Source: JAHEDT01 sp963825615
Lineage (GTDB): Bacteria > Desulfobacterota > Desulfuromonadia > Desulfuromonadales > BM103
Length of the DNA stretch: 64,000 nt
Direction: 5' to 3'
Assembly (NCBI GenBank): GCA_963825615.1
Contig: CAWGTV010000001.1
Span: 186,001 to 250,000 of the forward strand
Position 1 is the stretch's first letter. Every line of letters begins with the position of its first letter. Below are positions 17,941 to 26,279 of this stretch, one piece after another. Both the position numbers and the translations under genes were made by a program. The notes under the pieces are model-generated. The model ran no database searches. It saw only the letters and a list, made by a program, of their open reading frames with translations, and was not told the DNA's origin.

Positions 17941-18719
17941 AGGCTCCTATGCCGATAAAGATAGAGAGCCCCCGCCACGCCGAAGAGAATCATCGGCAAA
18001 GACAGCAACTGCCCCATGGTCGCGCCGCCCCACAGAAAACCGAGATGGGCATCTGGCTGGCGGACAAATTCGACCAGGAAGCGAAACAGCCCGTAACCAA
18101 TAAAAAAACAGAAGAATGGCACTCCTTCGGCAACTTTTTTGCGGTGCAGCAGGTACAGGATGAGAAAGAGCAGCATCCCTTCAAGGGCTGCTTCGTAGAG
18201 CTGGCTGGGATGCCGCGGGAGAAGTCCGCCACCGGGGAAAACCATCCCCCAGGGGAGATCGGTGACCCGTCCCCACAATTCGCCGTTGATAAAATTTCCG
18301 AGCCGGCCGAGACCGAGACCGATGGTCGCGGATGTTACCAGGATGTCACCGGTCAGCAGAATCGGCAGCTTGCGGCGCCGGCAAAAAATCACTGCCGCGA
18401 CAACGACACCGAGTAATCCGCCATGAAAGCTCATCCCGCCCTGCCACACGGCAAAAACTTCCAAAGGTCGGGAGAGATATTGTGCCGGGTTATAAAACAG
18501 GACGTAGCCAAGACGGCCACCGAGCACGACGCCGAGCACCGCGTAAAAAAGCAGGTCGGAAACACCATCCGTGTCCAGGGGCAGATTGCGCATGCGGGCC
18601 AGGTGCCGGATCAACAGGTAGGCTGCGCTGAAACCGACCAGATACATCAGCCCGTACCATCGGATGGCAAGGGGGCCGATGTGCACGATTACAGGATCAA
18701 TGTGCGGAAAAGTCAACAT
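17937..18719 (-). CDS. lgt: Prolipoprotein diacylglyceryl transferase
   Basis: This is a 260-residue inner-membrane enzyme with about seven helices. It transfers diacylglycerol from phosphatidylglycerol to the lipobox cysteine of prolipoproteins. The Lgt signature is present as LGRLGNFINGELWGR, and an N-terminal IRWYGLMYLVGF holds the conserved arginine and tyrosine. Length is normal. It would process the several lipoproteins encoded in this window. It sits 18 bases downstream of the RluA-family gene on the same strand. Confidence 0.95.
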   Translation of the reverse strand: MLTFPHIDPVIVHIGPLAIRWYGLMYLVGFSAAYLLIRHLARMRNLPLDTDGVSDLLFYAVLGVVLGGRLGYVLFYNPAQYLSRPLEVFAVWQGGMSFHGGLLGVVVAAVIFCRRRKLPILLTGDILVTSATIGLGLGRLGNFINGELWGRVTDLPWGMVFPGGGLLPRHPSQLYEAALEGMLLFLILYLLHRKKVAEGVPFFCFFIGYGLFRFLVEFVRQPDAHLGFLWGGATMGQLLSLPMILFGVAGALYLYRHRSL

Positions 18720-18737
18720 AATGGTCGCTACAATACC

Positions 18738-19697
18738 TTATCCCTCTAGACCATTCAAGGAGCCTTCGACGTGTTGCAAAATTGTCTCGAAGTCCTTCGG
18801 CAACGGTGCGGTAAAAGTCATTTTCTTCCCGGTCACGGGGTGACTGAATGAAAGTTTCCTAGCGTGTAGCATCTGGCGAGGAACTTCAACACCGTCGACA
18901 ATGCGCGCCCCCCCGTAAGCGCCATCGCCCAGCAATGGCAAGCCCGCTTCCGAAAAATGCACGCGGATCTGGTGCGAGCGTCCGGTAATCAACTGGATCT
19001 CGACCAGGCTGACCTGAGCCATGGCTTGCAGGAGCCGATAGCGGGTTTCTGCCGGTTTTCCGCCGCGCTCTACGGAAACCATCAGGTTGGTAGAGCGCCG
19101 TCGGGCCAGTTGCGAACGAAAGATGCCCGCGTCAGCCTGCGGCCGGCCCGCAACCAGAGCCCAGTAAATTTTATCAATATCGTGGTCACGGAAGGCATCG
19201 GTCATTTTTTTGTGCGCGCGCTGATGAATCGAGAACACCATCACACCGGAGGTGTCCCTGTCCAGGCGCTGAACCATGCCGATACTCGGCCGTTGGCCCT
19301 TGCGCCCGGAGCCGCTAAGGAGAGTCTGCAGCTCGGCATACAGCGTCCCCTGGTAACGGGCCGGGGTTGGTTGGGTGGCCATACCGGGGGGCTTGTCGAG
19401 GACGATCAAATCCTGGTCGCGATAGAGGATCCTGGCCGGTTCCAGCACAATCGGCTCGAGTGGCAGGTTATCGACAAAGACTTCGACGCTGTCCCCGGCG
19501 GCAACCGCTGAACTGCAGCGGCGCACTCTTCTCCCGGCCAGGTGCACGCCACCGATATCTATCAGGCGTCTGGCCAAGCCACGGGTCAACACCTCGCTGT
19601 TCTCGGCGAGGAACTGGTCGAGGCGCATGCCTGAGCAGTTCTCGCTCACGGTAAAGCGATAAGCTCCCGGACGGATGGCAGATTCATTGTCTGACAT
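18738..19697 (-). CDS. RluA/RluD-family pseudouridine synthase
   Basis: This is 319 aa. An S4-type RNA-binding domain (about 20-80, MRLDQFLAENSEVLTRGLARR) precedes the catalytic domain with VQRLDRDTSGVMVF, where the Asp after RL is the nucleophile, and LITGRSHQIRVH. The enzyme isomerises uridine to pseudouridine in rRNA or tRNA. The RluD-like architecture suggests 23S rRNA, but the target is not certain. It leads an operon with lgt and the HAD gene. Confidence 0.85.
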   Translation of the reverse strand: MSDNESAIRPGAYRFTVSENCSGMRLDQFLAENSEVLTRGLARRLIDIGGVHLAGRRVRRCSSAVAAGDSVEVFVDNLPLEPIVLEPARILYRDQDLIVLDKPPGMATQPTPARYQGTLYAELQTLLSGSGRKGQRPSIGMVQRLDRDTSGVMVFSIHQRAHKKMTDAFRDHDIDKIYWALVAGRPQADAGIFRSQLARRRSTNLMVSVERGGKPAETRYRLLQAMAQVSLVEIQLITGRSHQIRVHFSEAGLPLLGDGAYGGARIVDGVEVPRQMLHARKLSFSHPVTGKKMTFTAPLPKDFETILQHVEGSLNGLEG

Positions 19698-19796
19698 GGC
19701 AATAGCTCAACAGTTTGACAAAGAGGGCTCAGATCATTGTGTTTTCTGCAGCGCCTGAAAGATTGGAAATATCCAACAAAATTATCGACCCTATGG

Positions 19797-19824
19797 TTGA
19801 CAGGACGGAAGCGTATGCTAGCAT
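19797..19824 (+). promoter_or_regulatory. Likely sigma70 promoter of the 6S RNA gene
   Basis: TTGACA (19797-19802), a 16-base spacer and TAGCAT (19819-19824) lie about 28 bases before the closing stem of the 6S RNA candidate. The -35 box is perfect; the -10 box is weak. Confidence 0.5.
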
Positions 19825-19852
19825 GAGAGTAAAGTGGCACCAAGATCTTTGA

Positions 19853-20031
19853 CAACCTCTGGAATGCGCGACAAATTTCCGATTGTGCTGGCCAACTAAA
19901 CGATCTCTTGCCTGGAGTCGGGTAGTGGTGAGCAAGCCCGCCCTCGAGCGGGACGCCTGAAACTCCCATCCTGGGTATCATACTGATCCATAGGCCCTCT
20001 CTAGGAAACAAGTGCGGCATTCTGGAGGTTG
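19853..20031 (+). ncRNA. ssrS: 6S RNA
   Basis: This is the core of an untranslated transcript of about 180 nt in a 436-base gap. The ends pair over 15 consecutive bases (19853-19867 with 20017-20031, two G-U pairs), the 6S closing stem. The interior GTGGTGAGCAAGCCCG, a short hairpin and GGGACGCCTGAAACT align with the apical part of E. coli 6S RNA (GGTTGGTGAGCATGCTCGG, then GCCTTAAAACT). 6S RNA mimics an open promoter and binds sigma70 RNA polymerase. A promoter lies upstream and hairpins downstream. I made this call by eye; a covariance search would settle it. Confidence 0.78.
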
Positions 20032-20064
20032 CATAAAACCTGCCTGTATCCGCAGGCAATACGA

Positions 20065-20093
20065 AAGAGGCCCCGTTAAACACGGGGCCTCTT
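20065..20093. terminator. Bidirectional hairpin between 6S RNA and ihfB
   Basis: AAGAGGCCCCGT (20065-20076) pairs perfectly with ACGGGGCCTCTT (20082-20093) around a 5-base loop. It ends both the 6S transcript (plus) and the ihfB operon (minus). A smaller hairpin (TGCCTG/CAGGCA) lies at 20041-20058. Confidence 0.75.
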
Positions 20094-20133
20094 GGTATTT
20101 CTACAAACAGGCAAAATGCCAGGAATGACCCTA

Positions 20134-20415
20134 TCAGGGGACGTTGACCCGCTCGCGCAACTCTTTGCCGGTTTTGAAAAACGGTGTCTTCTTGGCTGAT
20201 ATCCGCACGATGTCGCCACTTTTTGGATTGCGGGCTTCTCGGGCATCACGCTCACGCACGGTAAAAGAACCGAAGCCTCGAATCTCGACGCGATCGCCCT
20301 CAACAAGAGCCTGGCCGATGCTGTCAAAGATTGAATTGACAATCATTTCAGCTTCGCGTTTGTTAAGCACCTCGTTATCGCTTGTCAATTGTTCAATCAG
20401 CTCACTTTTCGTCAT
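20134..20415 (-). CDS. ihfB: Integration host factor subunit beta / HU-family DNA-bending protein
   Basis: This is 93 aa, the standard length. The sequence MTKSELIEQL, RGFGSFTVRERDAREARNP and KTPFFKTGKELRERVN is characteristic of IHF-beta rather than HU. The protein binds the minor groove and bends DNA sharply, shaping promoters and recombination sites. The start at 20415 is fixed by the Shine-Dalgarno AGGAGG on the minus strand. It follows sppA with an 11-base gap and is the last gene of the aromatic/rpsA cluster. Confidence 0.9.
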   Translation of the reverse strand: MTKSELIEQLTSDNEVLNKREAEMIVNSIFDSIGQALVEGDRVEIRGFGSFTVRERDAREARNPKSGDIVRISAKKTPFFKTGKELRERVNVP

Positions 20416-20425
20416 GATAAACCTC

Positions 20426-21316
20426 CTAATTAAATCCTGGCCAAAGGTATTGCAAACCGACTGTGCGTTGTTTTTGCAGGGCAAATTGCAGCCGGTTCAA
20501 AGTTTCCTCTATAAACAGATCGATAAATCTCATTTTTTTCCCTGGCGGATAGATGACTCGGGGCTCACCATCAATGCCGGCCAGTTCTGCTGCGCGCTGA
20601 ATGGCAACCTCCAGATTACCCATCTTGTCGACCAGGCCCATCTCCATCGCCCTCCGCCCGGAGAAGATGCGTCCATCGGCAAAGGTATTGACGATGTCGA
20701 CTTGGAGATGACGACCCTCTGCCACTGATGCGACAAACTGGCTATGCACGTCATCGATCAGGTTCTGGAGAATCTCTCGCTCGGCGTCGGTCATCTCACG
20801 GGTCGGTGAGCCGATGTCTTTGTAGGCGCCGCTTTTGACAACAACGCTGCTCAAGCCGATTTTGTCGAGCAATTCCTGGACATTGGCAAACTCCATGATA
20901 ACACCGATACTGCCGGTAATGGTTCCCGGGTTGGCAATGATTTCCCGGGCCCCGGCGGCGATGTAGTAGCCACCGGAGGCAGCAACAGACCCCATGGATA
21001 CGACAACCGGCTTTTCGGTATCAACGATTTTGACTTCGTCGTAAATTTCCTGCGAAGGGCCAACCCCGCCACCAGGAGAATCGATGCGCAGTACCATTGC
21101 TTTGATACTGTCGTTATCGCGAAAGTCGTGAAGTTGTTCGATCACCTGCTTGGAATCTGCGATGACTCCATAGATTTCTACAATACCGACCTTGTCACCG
21201 AGGGCAAAGTTGGCAGGACGCCCCATGAAACTGGCAACGGCGACAGCCAGTGCAAGAAAAAACACGAACAGGCCCGCCAACAGAGCTGAAGCCAATAGGA
21301 ACGGTCGTTTCTTCAT
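20426..21316 (-). CDS. sppA: Signal peptide peptidase SppA
   Basis: This is 296 aa with one N-terminal membrane anchor (about 5-30) and a periplasmic S49 serine protease domain. The Ser nucleophile is in MGSVAASGGYYIA and the general-base Lys in SGAYKDIGSP. The length matches the short, single-domain SppA found in many bacteria, which acts as a multimer to degrade cleaved signal peptides. It lies between rpsA and ihfB, with the rpsA terminator just upstream. Confidence 0.92.
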   Translation of the reverse strand: MKKRPFLLASALLAGLFVFFLALAVAVASFMGRPANFALGDKVGIVEIYGVIADSKQVIEQLHDFRDNDSIKAMVLRIDSPGGGVGPSQEIYDEVKIVDTEKPVVVSMGSVAASGGYYIAAGAREIIANPGTITGSIGVIMEFANVQELLDKIGLSSVVVKSGAYKDIGSPTREMTDAEREILQNLIDDVHSQFVASVAEGRHLQVDIVNTFADGRIFSGRRAMEMGLVDKMGNLEVAIQRAAELAGIDGEPRVIYPPGKKMRFIDLFIEETLNRLQFALQKQRTVGLQYLWPGFN

Positions 21317-21325
21317 GGTGACCCC

Positions 21326-21361
21326 AAAAAAAGCGCGTTTCCGCGATCAGCGGAAACGCGC
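21326..21361 (-). terminator. Rho-independent terminator of rpsA
   Basis: A perfect 12-bp stem (GCGCGTTTCCGC/GCGGAAACGCGC, 21333-21361) with a 5-base loop is followed on the minus strand by seven T residues (21332-21326). It is placed right after rpsA and before sppA. Confidence 0.9.
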
Positions 21362-21377
21362 TGCAGTTTGTTCATAA

Positions 21378-23108
21378 TCAGTCAGCAGACTCCTCGCCTT
21401 TGCGATCCATGGCTCCCTGCAGGAGGGCACCGATGTTGGAAGTCGCCTGCTTTTGTGCTCCGAGGAATTCCTGGACTTCGGCCTTCTCCTTGTGGTGAGT
21501 CAGCTGCTTGACGGACAGTGCAATCTTGCGATCCACGGTGTCGACATTGAGAACAGCCGCTTCGAATTCGTCGCCGACTTTGGCGATATCCTTCGGGCTC
21601 TCCACCTTTTCCTGGCTCAGTTCAGAGACATGGATCAGCCCCTCGATGCCTTCTTCAATCTCAAGGAACACACCGAAGTCGGTCACCGATGTCGCCTTAC
21701 CGCGCACGATGGTACCAGGCTTATATTTGGTCGGGATGGCTTCCCAAGGATCAGGGGTCAACTGCTTCAGGCCAAGGGAGAAACGTTCGTTGTCACGATC
21801 GATATTCAGAACAACCGCCTTGACGGTGTCCCCCTTCTTGAACAGCTCGGAAGGATGCTTGACGCGCTTGGTCCAGGAGAGGTCGGAGATGTGCACCAGA
21901 CCGTCGATACCTTCATCCACGCCAACAAATACACCGAAATCGGTAATGTTCTTGACCTGACCCTCGATGATGGTGCCGACCGGGAATTTCTCGCCGATCA
22001 CTTCCCACGGATTCGGTTCGATCTGCTTGAGACCAAGAGAGATGCGGCGATTGGGGATATCCAGAGCCAGCACAACGGTTTCTACCTCGTCACCGACGGT
22101 CAGAAGTTTGTTGGGATGCTTGATGCGCTTGGTCCAGCTCATTTCGGAAACATGGATCAGCCCCTCAACACCATCTTCCAACTCGACAAACGCACCGTAG
22201 TCGGTCAGGCTGACAACTTTCCCCTTGACCTTGGCGCCAACCGGGTAAACGCTCTCCACTTCCAGCCATGGATCGGGCGTGATCTGCTTCAGGCCGAGGG
22301 AAACGCGCTCGCGCTCACGGTCGTACTTAAGAATCTTGACATTGATCTTTTCGCCGACGGCAAGGACATCGGAAGGATGATTGACCCGTCCCCAGGACAT
22401 GTCGGTAATGTGCAGCAGTCCGTCAATGCCGCCAAGATCGATAAAGGAACCGTAATCGGTCAGGTTCTTGACGATACCCTCGATGACCTGCCCTTCGGAC
22501 AGCGTTTCCAAGGTATCGGAACGCATGTTCTCACGCTGTTCCTCAAGGAGCACGCGACGGGAAAGAACGATGTTACCGCGCCGCTTGTTCAGCTTGATAA
22601 TTTTGAAATCAAAGGTCGCACCGAGTAGTTTCTCAAGATTGCGGACCGGGCGGAGGTCAACCTGTGAACCCGGCAGGAAGGCATTGATGCCGATATCGAC
22701 CGTCAGGCCGCCTTTGATGCGCCCGATAATCTTGCCTTCGACCACGGCGCCCTCTTCGAGAGACCCCCAGATCTTCTGGCGATCGGCTTTTTCCTTGGAG
22801 AGCCCGATCAGGCCACTCTCGTTCTCGCGCCGTTCGAAGAGGACGTCAATTTCGTCACCGACCTTGACATCGATCTTGCCTTGTTCATCCTTGAACTCAG
22901 CAAGGGGAATCACCCCTTCGGACTTGTAGCCAACATCGACGACGACGTTGTCGTCACTGACCTGCACGACTGTCCCGCGGACTACATCGCCAACGTTCAG
23001 TTCTTGCATGCTGCTTTCGAACAACGATTCGAAAGACTGTTCCATGTCAAGATCCTGATCCATCTCCATACCTTCTGTTTCTTCGTTTGTTTTGTCGTTA
23101 CTGTCCAT
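21378..23108 (-). CDS. rpsA: 30S ribosomal protein S1
   Basis: This is 576 aa. After an acidic N-terminal extension come six S1 (OB-fold) repeats, each marked by phrases such as DYGSFIDLGGIDGLLHITDMSW, DYGAFVELEDGVEGLIHVSEMSW and DFGVFVGVDEGIDGLVHISDLSW. S1 delivers mRNA to the 30S subunit. I chose the ATG at 23108 (MDSND); a TTG at 23132 would add 8 residues that overlap the AGGGGGT Shine-Dalgarno region. It sits downstream of ispH with a 102-base leader containing a hairpin. Confidence 0.95.
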   Translation of the reverse strand: MDSNDKTNEETEGMEMDQDLDMEQSFESLFESSMQELNVGDVVRGTVVQVSDDNVVVDVGYKSEGVIPLAEFKDEQGKIDVKVGDEIDVLFERRENESGLIGLSKEKADRQKIWGSLEEGAVVEGKIIGRIKGGLTVDIGINAFLPGSQVDLRPVRNLEKLLGATFDFKIIKLNKRRGNIVLSRRVLLEEQRENMRSDTLETLSEGQVIEGIVKNLTDYGSFIDLGGIDGLLHITDMSWGRVNHPSDVLAVGEKINVKILKYDRERERVSLGLKQITPDPWLEVESVYPVGAKVKGKVVSLTDYGAFVELEDGVEGLIHVSEMSWTKRIKHPNKLLTVGDEVETVVLALDIPNRRISLGLKQIEPNPWEVIGEKFPVGTIIEGQVKNITDFGVFVGVDEGIDGLVHISDLSWTKRVKHPSELFKKGDTVKAVVLNIDRDNERFSLGLKQLTPDPWEAIPTKYKPGTIVRGKATSVTDFGVFLEIEEGIEGLIHVSELSQEKVESPKDIAKVGDEFEAAVLNVDTVDRKIALSVKQLTHHKEKAEVQEFLGAQKQATSNIGALLQGAMDRKGEESAD

Positions 23109-23135
23109 TATTAACAAGTTACCCCCTAACAATTT

Positions 23136-23153
23136 CCACCGTAAAAACGGTGG
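23136..23153 (-). promoter_or_regulatory. Hairpin in the rpsA leader
   Basis: CCACCGT (23136-23142) and ACGGTGG (23147-23153) flank an AAAA loop between ispH and rpsA. S1 is known in other bacteria to repress its own mRNA, so a leader structure could serve that, but this is inference. Confidence 0.4.
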
Positions 23154-23210
23154 TATGGCTCTAGGCCATGGTCGGTGAAGATAGCATAAGCATGTGGAAT
23201 ATTCAAACTT

Positions 23211-24050
23211 TTATTTTCCCAACTCGGCGATCCGTGCGACAACTTCGTCAATCAGCCAGCGAGGCGTCGAGGCCCCGGCGGTGACCCCGACCTTCGAAAC
23301 CCCGGCAAACCACTCCGGGACGATCTCCTCAGCCGTCTCGATATGCCAGGTCTGCGCCTGGATTTCCTTGCAAATGCGAGCCAGGCGCGAGGTGTTGGCG
23401 CTCGCGTGACCTCCGATGACAAACATCAGTTCAACGGAGCGGGCAATTTCCCGTGCCTCGTTCTGGCGCACTGAGGTGGCGTCACAGATGGTGTTGAAAA
23501 CCCGCAGTTCCAGGCTTTTGGCCAGGCAGATGTCCATGATATTCTTGAGGTTTTCATAGAGCTGGGTGGTTTGCGCCACGAGGCCGACCTTCTTCATGCG
23601 CGGCAAGGCCGCAGCCTGATCGGCATCGGCAACGACATGCACCACGGCGTTGCCGGCATAGGAAAGAATCCCTTGAACCTCGGGGTGCTCCACCTCGCCG
23701 ACGATAACTACCGTGTACCCCTCTTCGCTGAGTCGTGCCGCGTACTCCTGGGCCTTTTTGACAAAGGGACAGGTCGCGTCGACGATCGTCAGGTTTTTCT
23801 GCTGGATCTGATCCATCTCTTCGAGGGTGACGCCATGGGAACGCACAATGACAGACCCGGGGGGGATCTCATCGACGTTGCTGACCACCTTGACTCCTTG
23901 CTCAGCCAGCCCTTTGACGACCTGAGGTGAATGAATCACCGGCCCGAGAGAACAGATGTGCTCATGCGCGGCGGCCGCCTCGAACGCCATCTGGGTGGCG
24001 CGCCTGACGCCGAAGCAAAAGCCGGCACTTTTAGCGAGAATTATCTCCAT
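23211..24050 (-). CDS. ispH: 4-hydroxy-3-methylbut-2-enyl diphosphate reductase
   Basis: This is 279 aa. It has the three conserved cysteines that hold the 4Fe-4S cluster: SAGFCFGVRRA, VDATCPFVKKAQ and NTICDATSVRQNEA. The enzyme makes IPP and DMAPP in the last step of the methylerythritol phosphate pathway. The start at 24050 (MEIILAKS) is set by the conserved N-terminus and lies 4 bases after the cmk stop, so the pair is coupled. In some Firmicutes IspH is fused to S1; here the two are separate neighbours. Confidence 0.95.
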   Translation of the reverse strand: MEIILAKSAGFCFGVRRATQMAFEAAAAHEHICSLGPVIHSPQVVKGLAEQGVKVVSNVDEIPPGSVIVRSHGVTLEEMDQIQQKNLTIVDATCPFVKKAQEYAARLSEEGYTVVIVGEVEHPEVQGILSYAGNAVVHVVADADQAAALPRMKKVGLVAQTTQLYENLKNIMDICLAKSLELRVFNTICDATSVRQNEAREIARSVELMFVIGGHASANTSRLARICKEIQAQTWHIETAEEIVPEWFAGVSKVGVTAGASTPRWLIDEVVARIAELGK

Positions 24051-24054
24051 GGCA

Positions 24055-24750
24055 TCAACTCGCCGGCCCCTCTCCCCTGCCAGATTGAGCCTCGGCCACC
24101 ACGGCAAACATGCGCTCGAGAACCTGAGGTATGTCCAGTCCAGTCGTATCTATCACCACGGCATCCACAGCCTGGAGCAAGGGCGAAGTGGCACGACTGG
24201 TGTCCGCTGCATCACGGGCTTCAACCTCGGCGATGGTACGGGCCAGATCGACATCGACACCCTTTGCCTGGAGCTCCAGGAAACGCCTTTGACCACGGAT
24301 TTCCGCAGACGCCTTGAGAAAAAACTTCACATCGGCATTGGGGAAGACAACCGTGCCGATATCGCGCCCCTCGAGGACCACTCCGCCTGCGGCACCAAGC
24401 TCGCGCTGCCGTGCGACCATGGCCTCACGCACCGCCGGACAAGCGGCCACGGCCGCTGTCAGGAGGCTGATCTCCGGCGTGCGGATCGCTGCGGAGACAT
24501 CTTCTCCATTGAGGAGTACATGCTCCGTCCCGCCCTTGTGGACGAATTCGACCACGCACTCATCACAGAGCTGTCGCAACGCCTCATGGTCCTTGGTATC
24601 GATCCCCTGCCGTACAGCAGCCACGGCGATGGTACGATACATGGCCCCCGTATCCAGGTTGAGATAGCCCAATTCGTGGGAGAGGATCTTACTCAGGGTG
24701 CTTTTACCGACTCCGGAAGGACCGTCTATGGCAATGATGAGATTTTTCAT
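24055..24750 (-). CDS. cmk: Cytidylate kinase
   Basis: This is 231 aa. The P-loop is IDGPSGVGKSTLSK, and LEGRDIGTVVFP and DTGAMYRTIAVAA are the family's CMP-binding signatures. It phosphorylates CMP and dCMP. The longer open frame upstream (to 24801) is made of the GGGACGC heptamer array and should not be annotated as protein; the true start is MKNLIIAIDG at 24750. It lies between aroA and ispH. Confidence 0.95.
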   Translation of the reverse strand: MKNLIIAIDGPSGVGKSTLSKILSHELGYLNLDTGAMYRTIAVAAVRQGIDTKDHEALRQLCDECVVEFVHKGGTEHVLLNGEDVSAAIRTPEISLLTAAVAACPAVREAMVARQRELGAAGGVVLEGRDIGTVVFPNADVKFFLKASAEIRGQRRFLELQAKGVDVDLARTIAEVEARDAADTSRATSPLLQAVDAVVIDTTGLDIPQVLERMFAVVAEAQSGRGEGPAS

Positions 24751-24760
24751 GGCAAAACCT

Positions 24761-24924
24761 GGGACGCAGGACGCGGGACGCGAGACGCGATCAAAAGCCA
24801 TGGGACATGAGGAAGTGTTTTTTTATGGGTATCTTTAAGAAGCATGATCGAGCTTTCTTTTGCAGATGTTTTATTGTCTATGCATTTGTTTTTTACGCCT
24901 TTCGCGTTCCGCGTCATGCGTCCC
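24761..24924. repeat. GC-rich GGGACGC-type heptamer array, inverted pair
   Basis: On the plus strand 24761-24788 reads GGGACGC, AGGACGC, GGGACGC, GAGACGC. On the minus strand 24897-24924 reads GGGACGC, ATGACGC, GGAACGC, GAAAGGC. The arms are inverted about 108 bases apart, between aroA and cmk. The aroA stop codon TGA lies inside the second unit of the right arm (ATGACGC), so the last residues of AroA are repeat-derived. Confidence 0.85.
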
Positions 24925-26221
24925 GGATTCCATCGAGAAGGTCCCAGAACCCCGGGAACGAGGTTTCCGTACAGGCGGTATCTTCGATCGTGACGGGGCT
25001 CGTTGCCGAGAGCGCGGCCACGGCCATGCTCATGGCAATGCGGTGGTCGCCGTGCGAGGACACGGTTCCGCCGTCGAGCTGTTCGACTCCGTGAATGACC
25101 ATGCCGTCAGGGCGGGCGTCGACTTTGGCACCGAGTTTCCCCAGTTCGCTGACCATGGCGGCGATACGGTCGGTCTCCTTGACGCGCAACTCTTCCGCAT
25201 CACGAATCGTCGTCGTCCCTTCGGCCAGGGCGGCAGCCACACTGATGACGGGGAATTCATCTATGGCGCGGGGAACCATGTCACCGCTGATGTCGATCCC
25301 CTTGAGACGGCTGTGTCTGACCAGAACGTCGGCCACAGGCTCACCGGACTGTTCTCTGGCATCGTGCAACTCGAGCTGGCCACCCATGGCTACCAGTATG
25401 TCGATAATACCGCTACGCGTCGGATTGATACCAACATTACGAATCAACAGTTCAGCACCCGGTGTGACCAAACCGACAACCATGAAAAACGCGGCCGAGG
25501 AGATGTCTCCCGGGACAAAAACGTCCCTGGCGATCAAACGCGGCCGACCGGTCATGCTGACACCACCTGCAAAGGGGCGGACATCGGCACCAAAACACGC
25601 CAGCATGCGCTCGCTATGGTCACGGGACAGATGCGGCTCGGTCACAGTGGTCTCCCCCGCCACGGACAGCCCGGCCAGGAGGACCGCTGATTTGACCTGG
25701 GCGCTGGATACGGATGAGGCGTAGGTGATCGGCTGCAGCGAACCACCCTGAATCGCCAGCGGCGCCCGTTCACCGCCATCGCGACCCCAGATGCGTGCGC
25801 CCATAAGGGCCAGCGGCGTCACCACGCGCTTCATCGGTCTGCGCCGCAGGTACTTGTCACCGGTCAGGACAGAAAAGAACTTCTGCCCTGCCAGCAGCCC
25901 GGACATCAGGCGCATGGTCGTCCCGGAGTTGCCGCAATCGAGCACATCACCCGGCTCCTTCAGGCCGTAGAGACCGACGCCTTCGATCTGAAGCGCGTCA
26001 GGTCCAGTCTGGCGGATGGCAACCCCCATCGCTTCGAAAGCCTTCCAGGTTGAGAGGTTGTCTTCCCCCATGAGGAACCCCCTCACCCGGGTCGTCCCTT
26101 CAGCGAGGGACCCGAGCATGATCGAGCGATGGGAGATGGACTTGTCCCCGGGCACAGAGATTTCACCGCGCAAAGCGCTGGCCGGTGAGACAATTCTGGT
26201 TTGAAACGGCTGGTTGCTCAT
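24914..26221 (-). CDS. aroA: 3-phosphoshikimate 1-carboxyvinyltransferase (EPSP synthase)
   Basis: This is 435 aa. The family signatures are DCGNSGTTMRLMSG (phosphoenolpyruvate/shikimate site) and ELRVKETDRIAAM, with VPGDKSISHRS near the N-terminus. It transfers enolpyruvate to shikimate-3-phosphate, the step before chorismate synthase. The start at 26221 is preferred because the longer frame upstream has no conservation. The last codons (GIRDA) come from the heptamer array. Together with tyrA and pheA upstream it forms an aromatic amino acid gene set. Confidence 0.95.
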   Translation of the reverse strand: MSNQPFQTRIVSPASALRGEISVPGDKSISHRSIMLGSLAEGTTRVRGFLMGEDNLSTWKAFEAMGVAIRQTGPDALQIEGVGLYGLKEPGDVLDCGNSGTTMRLMSGLLAGQKFFSVLTGDKYLRRRPMKRVVTPLALMGARIWGRDGGERAPLAIQGGSLQPITYASSVSSAQVKSAVLLAGLSVAGETTVTEPHLSRDHSERMLACFGADVRPFAGGVSMTGRPRLIARDVFVPGDISSAAFFMVVGLVTPGAELLIRNVGINPTRSGIIDILVAMGGQLELHDAREQSGEPVADVLVRHSRLKGIDISGDMVPRAIDEFPVISVAAALAEGTTTIRDAEELRVKETDRIAAMVSELGKLGAKVDARPDGMVIHGVEQLDGGTVSSHGDHRIAMSMAVAALSATSPVTIEDTACTETSFPGFWDLLDGIRDA

Positions 26222-26279
26222 AAAGGTCTTATATCCTGCTCTAGTGCTTGAAAATTGAATTGGGTTTTGCTTGCCGGGT

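Noticed and set aside
19646..20083. Minus-strand open frame of 145 codons in the rluA-ihfB gap
   Set aside because: It covers the 6S RNA and its terminator on the opposite strand and has no recognisable protein pattern.
21453..22628. Plus-strand open frame of 391 codons opposite rpsA
   Set aside because: Shadow of a highly conserved ribosomal gene; no motif of its own.
24751..24801. Upstream extension of cmk
   Set aside because: These codons are the GGGACGC repeat read as protein; the conserved start is at 24750.
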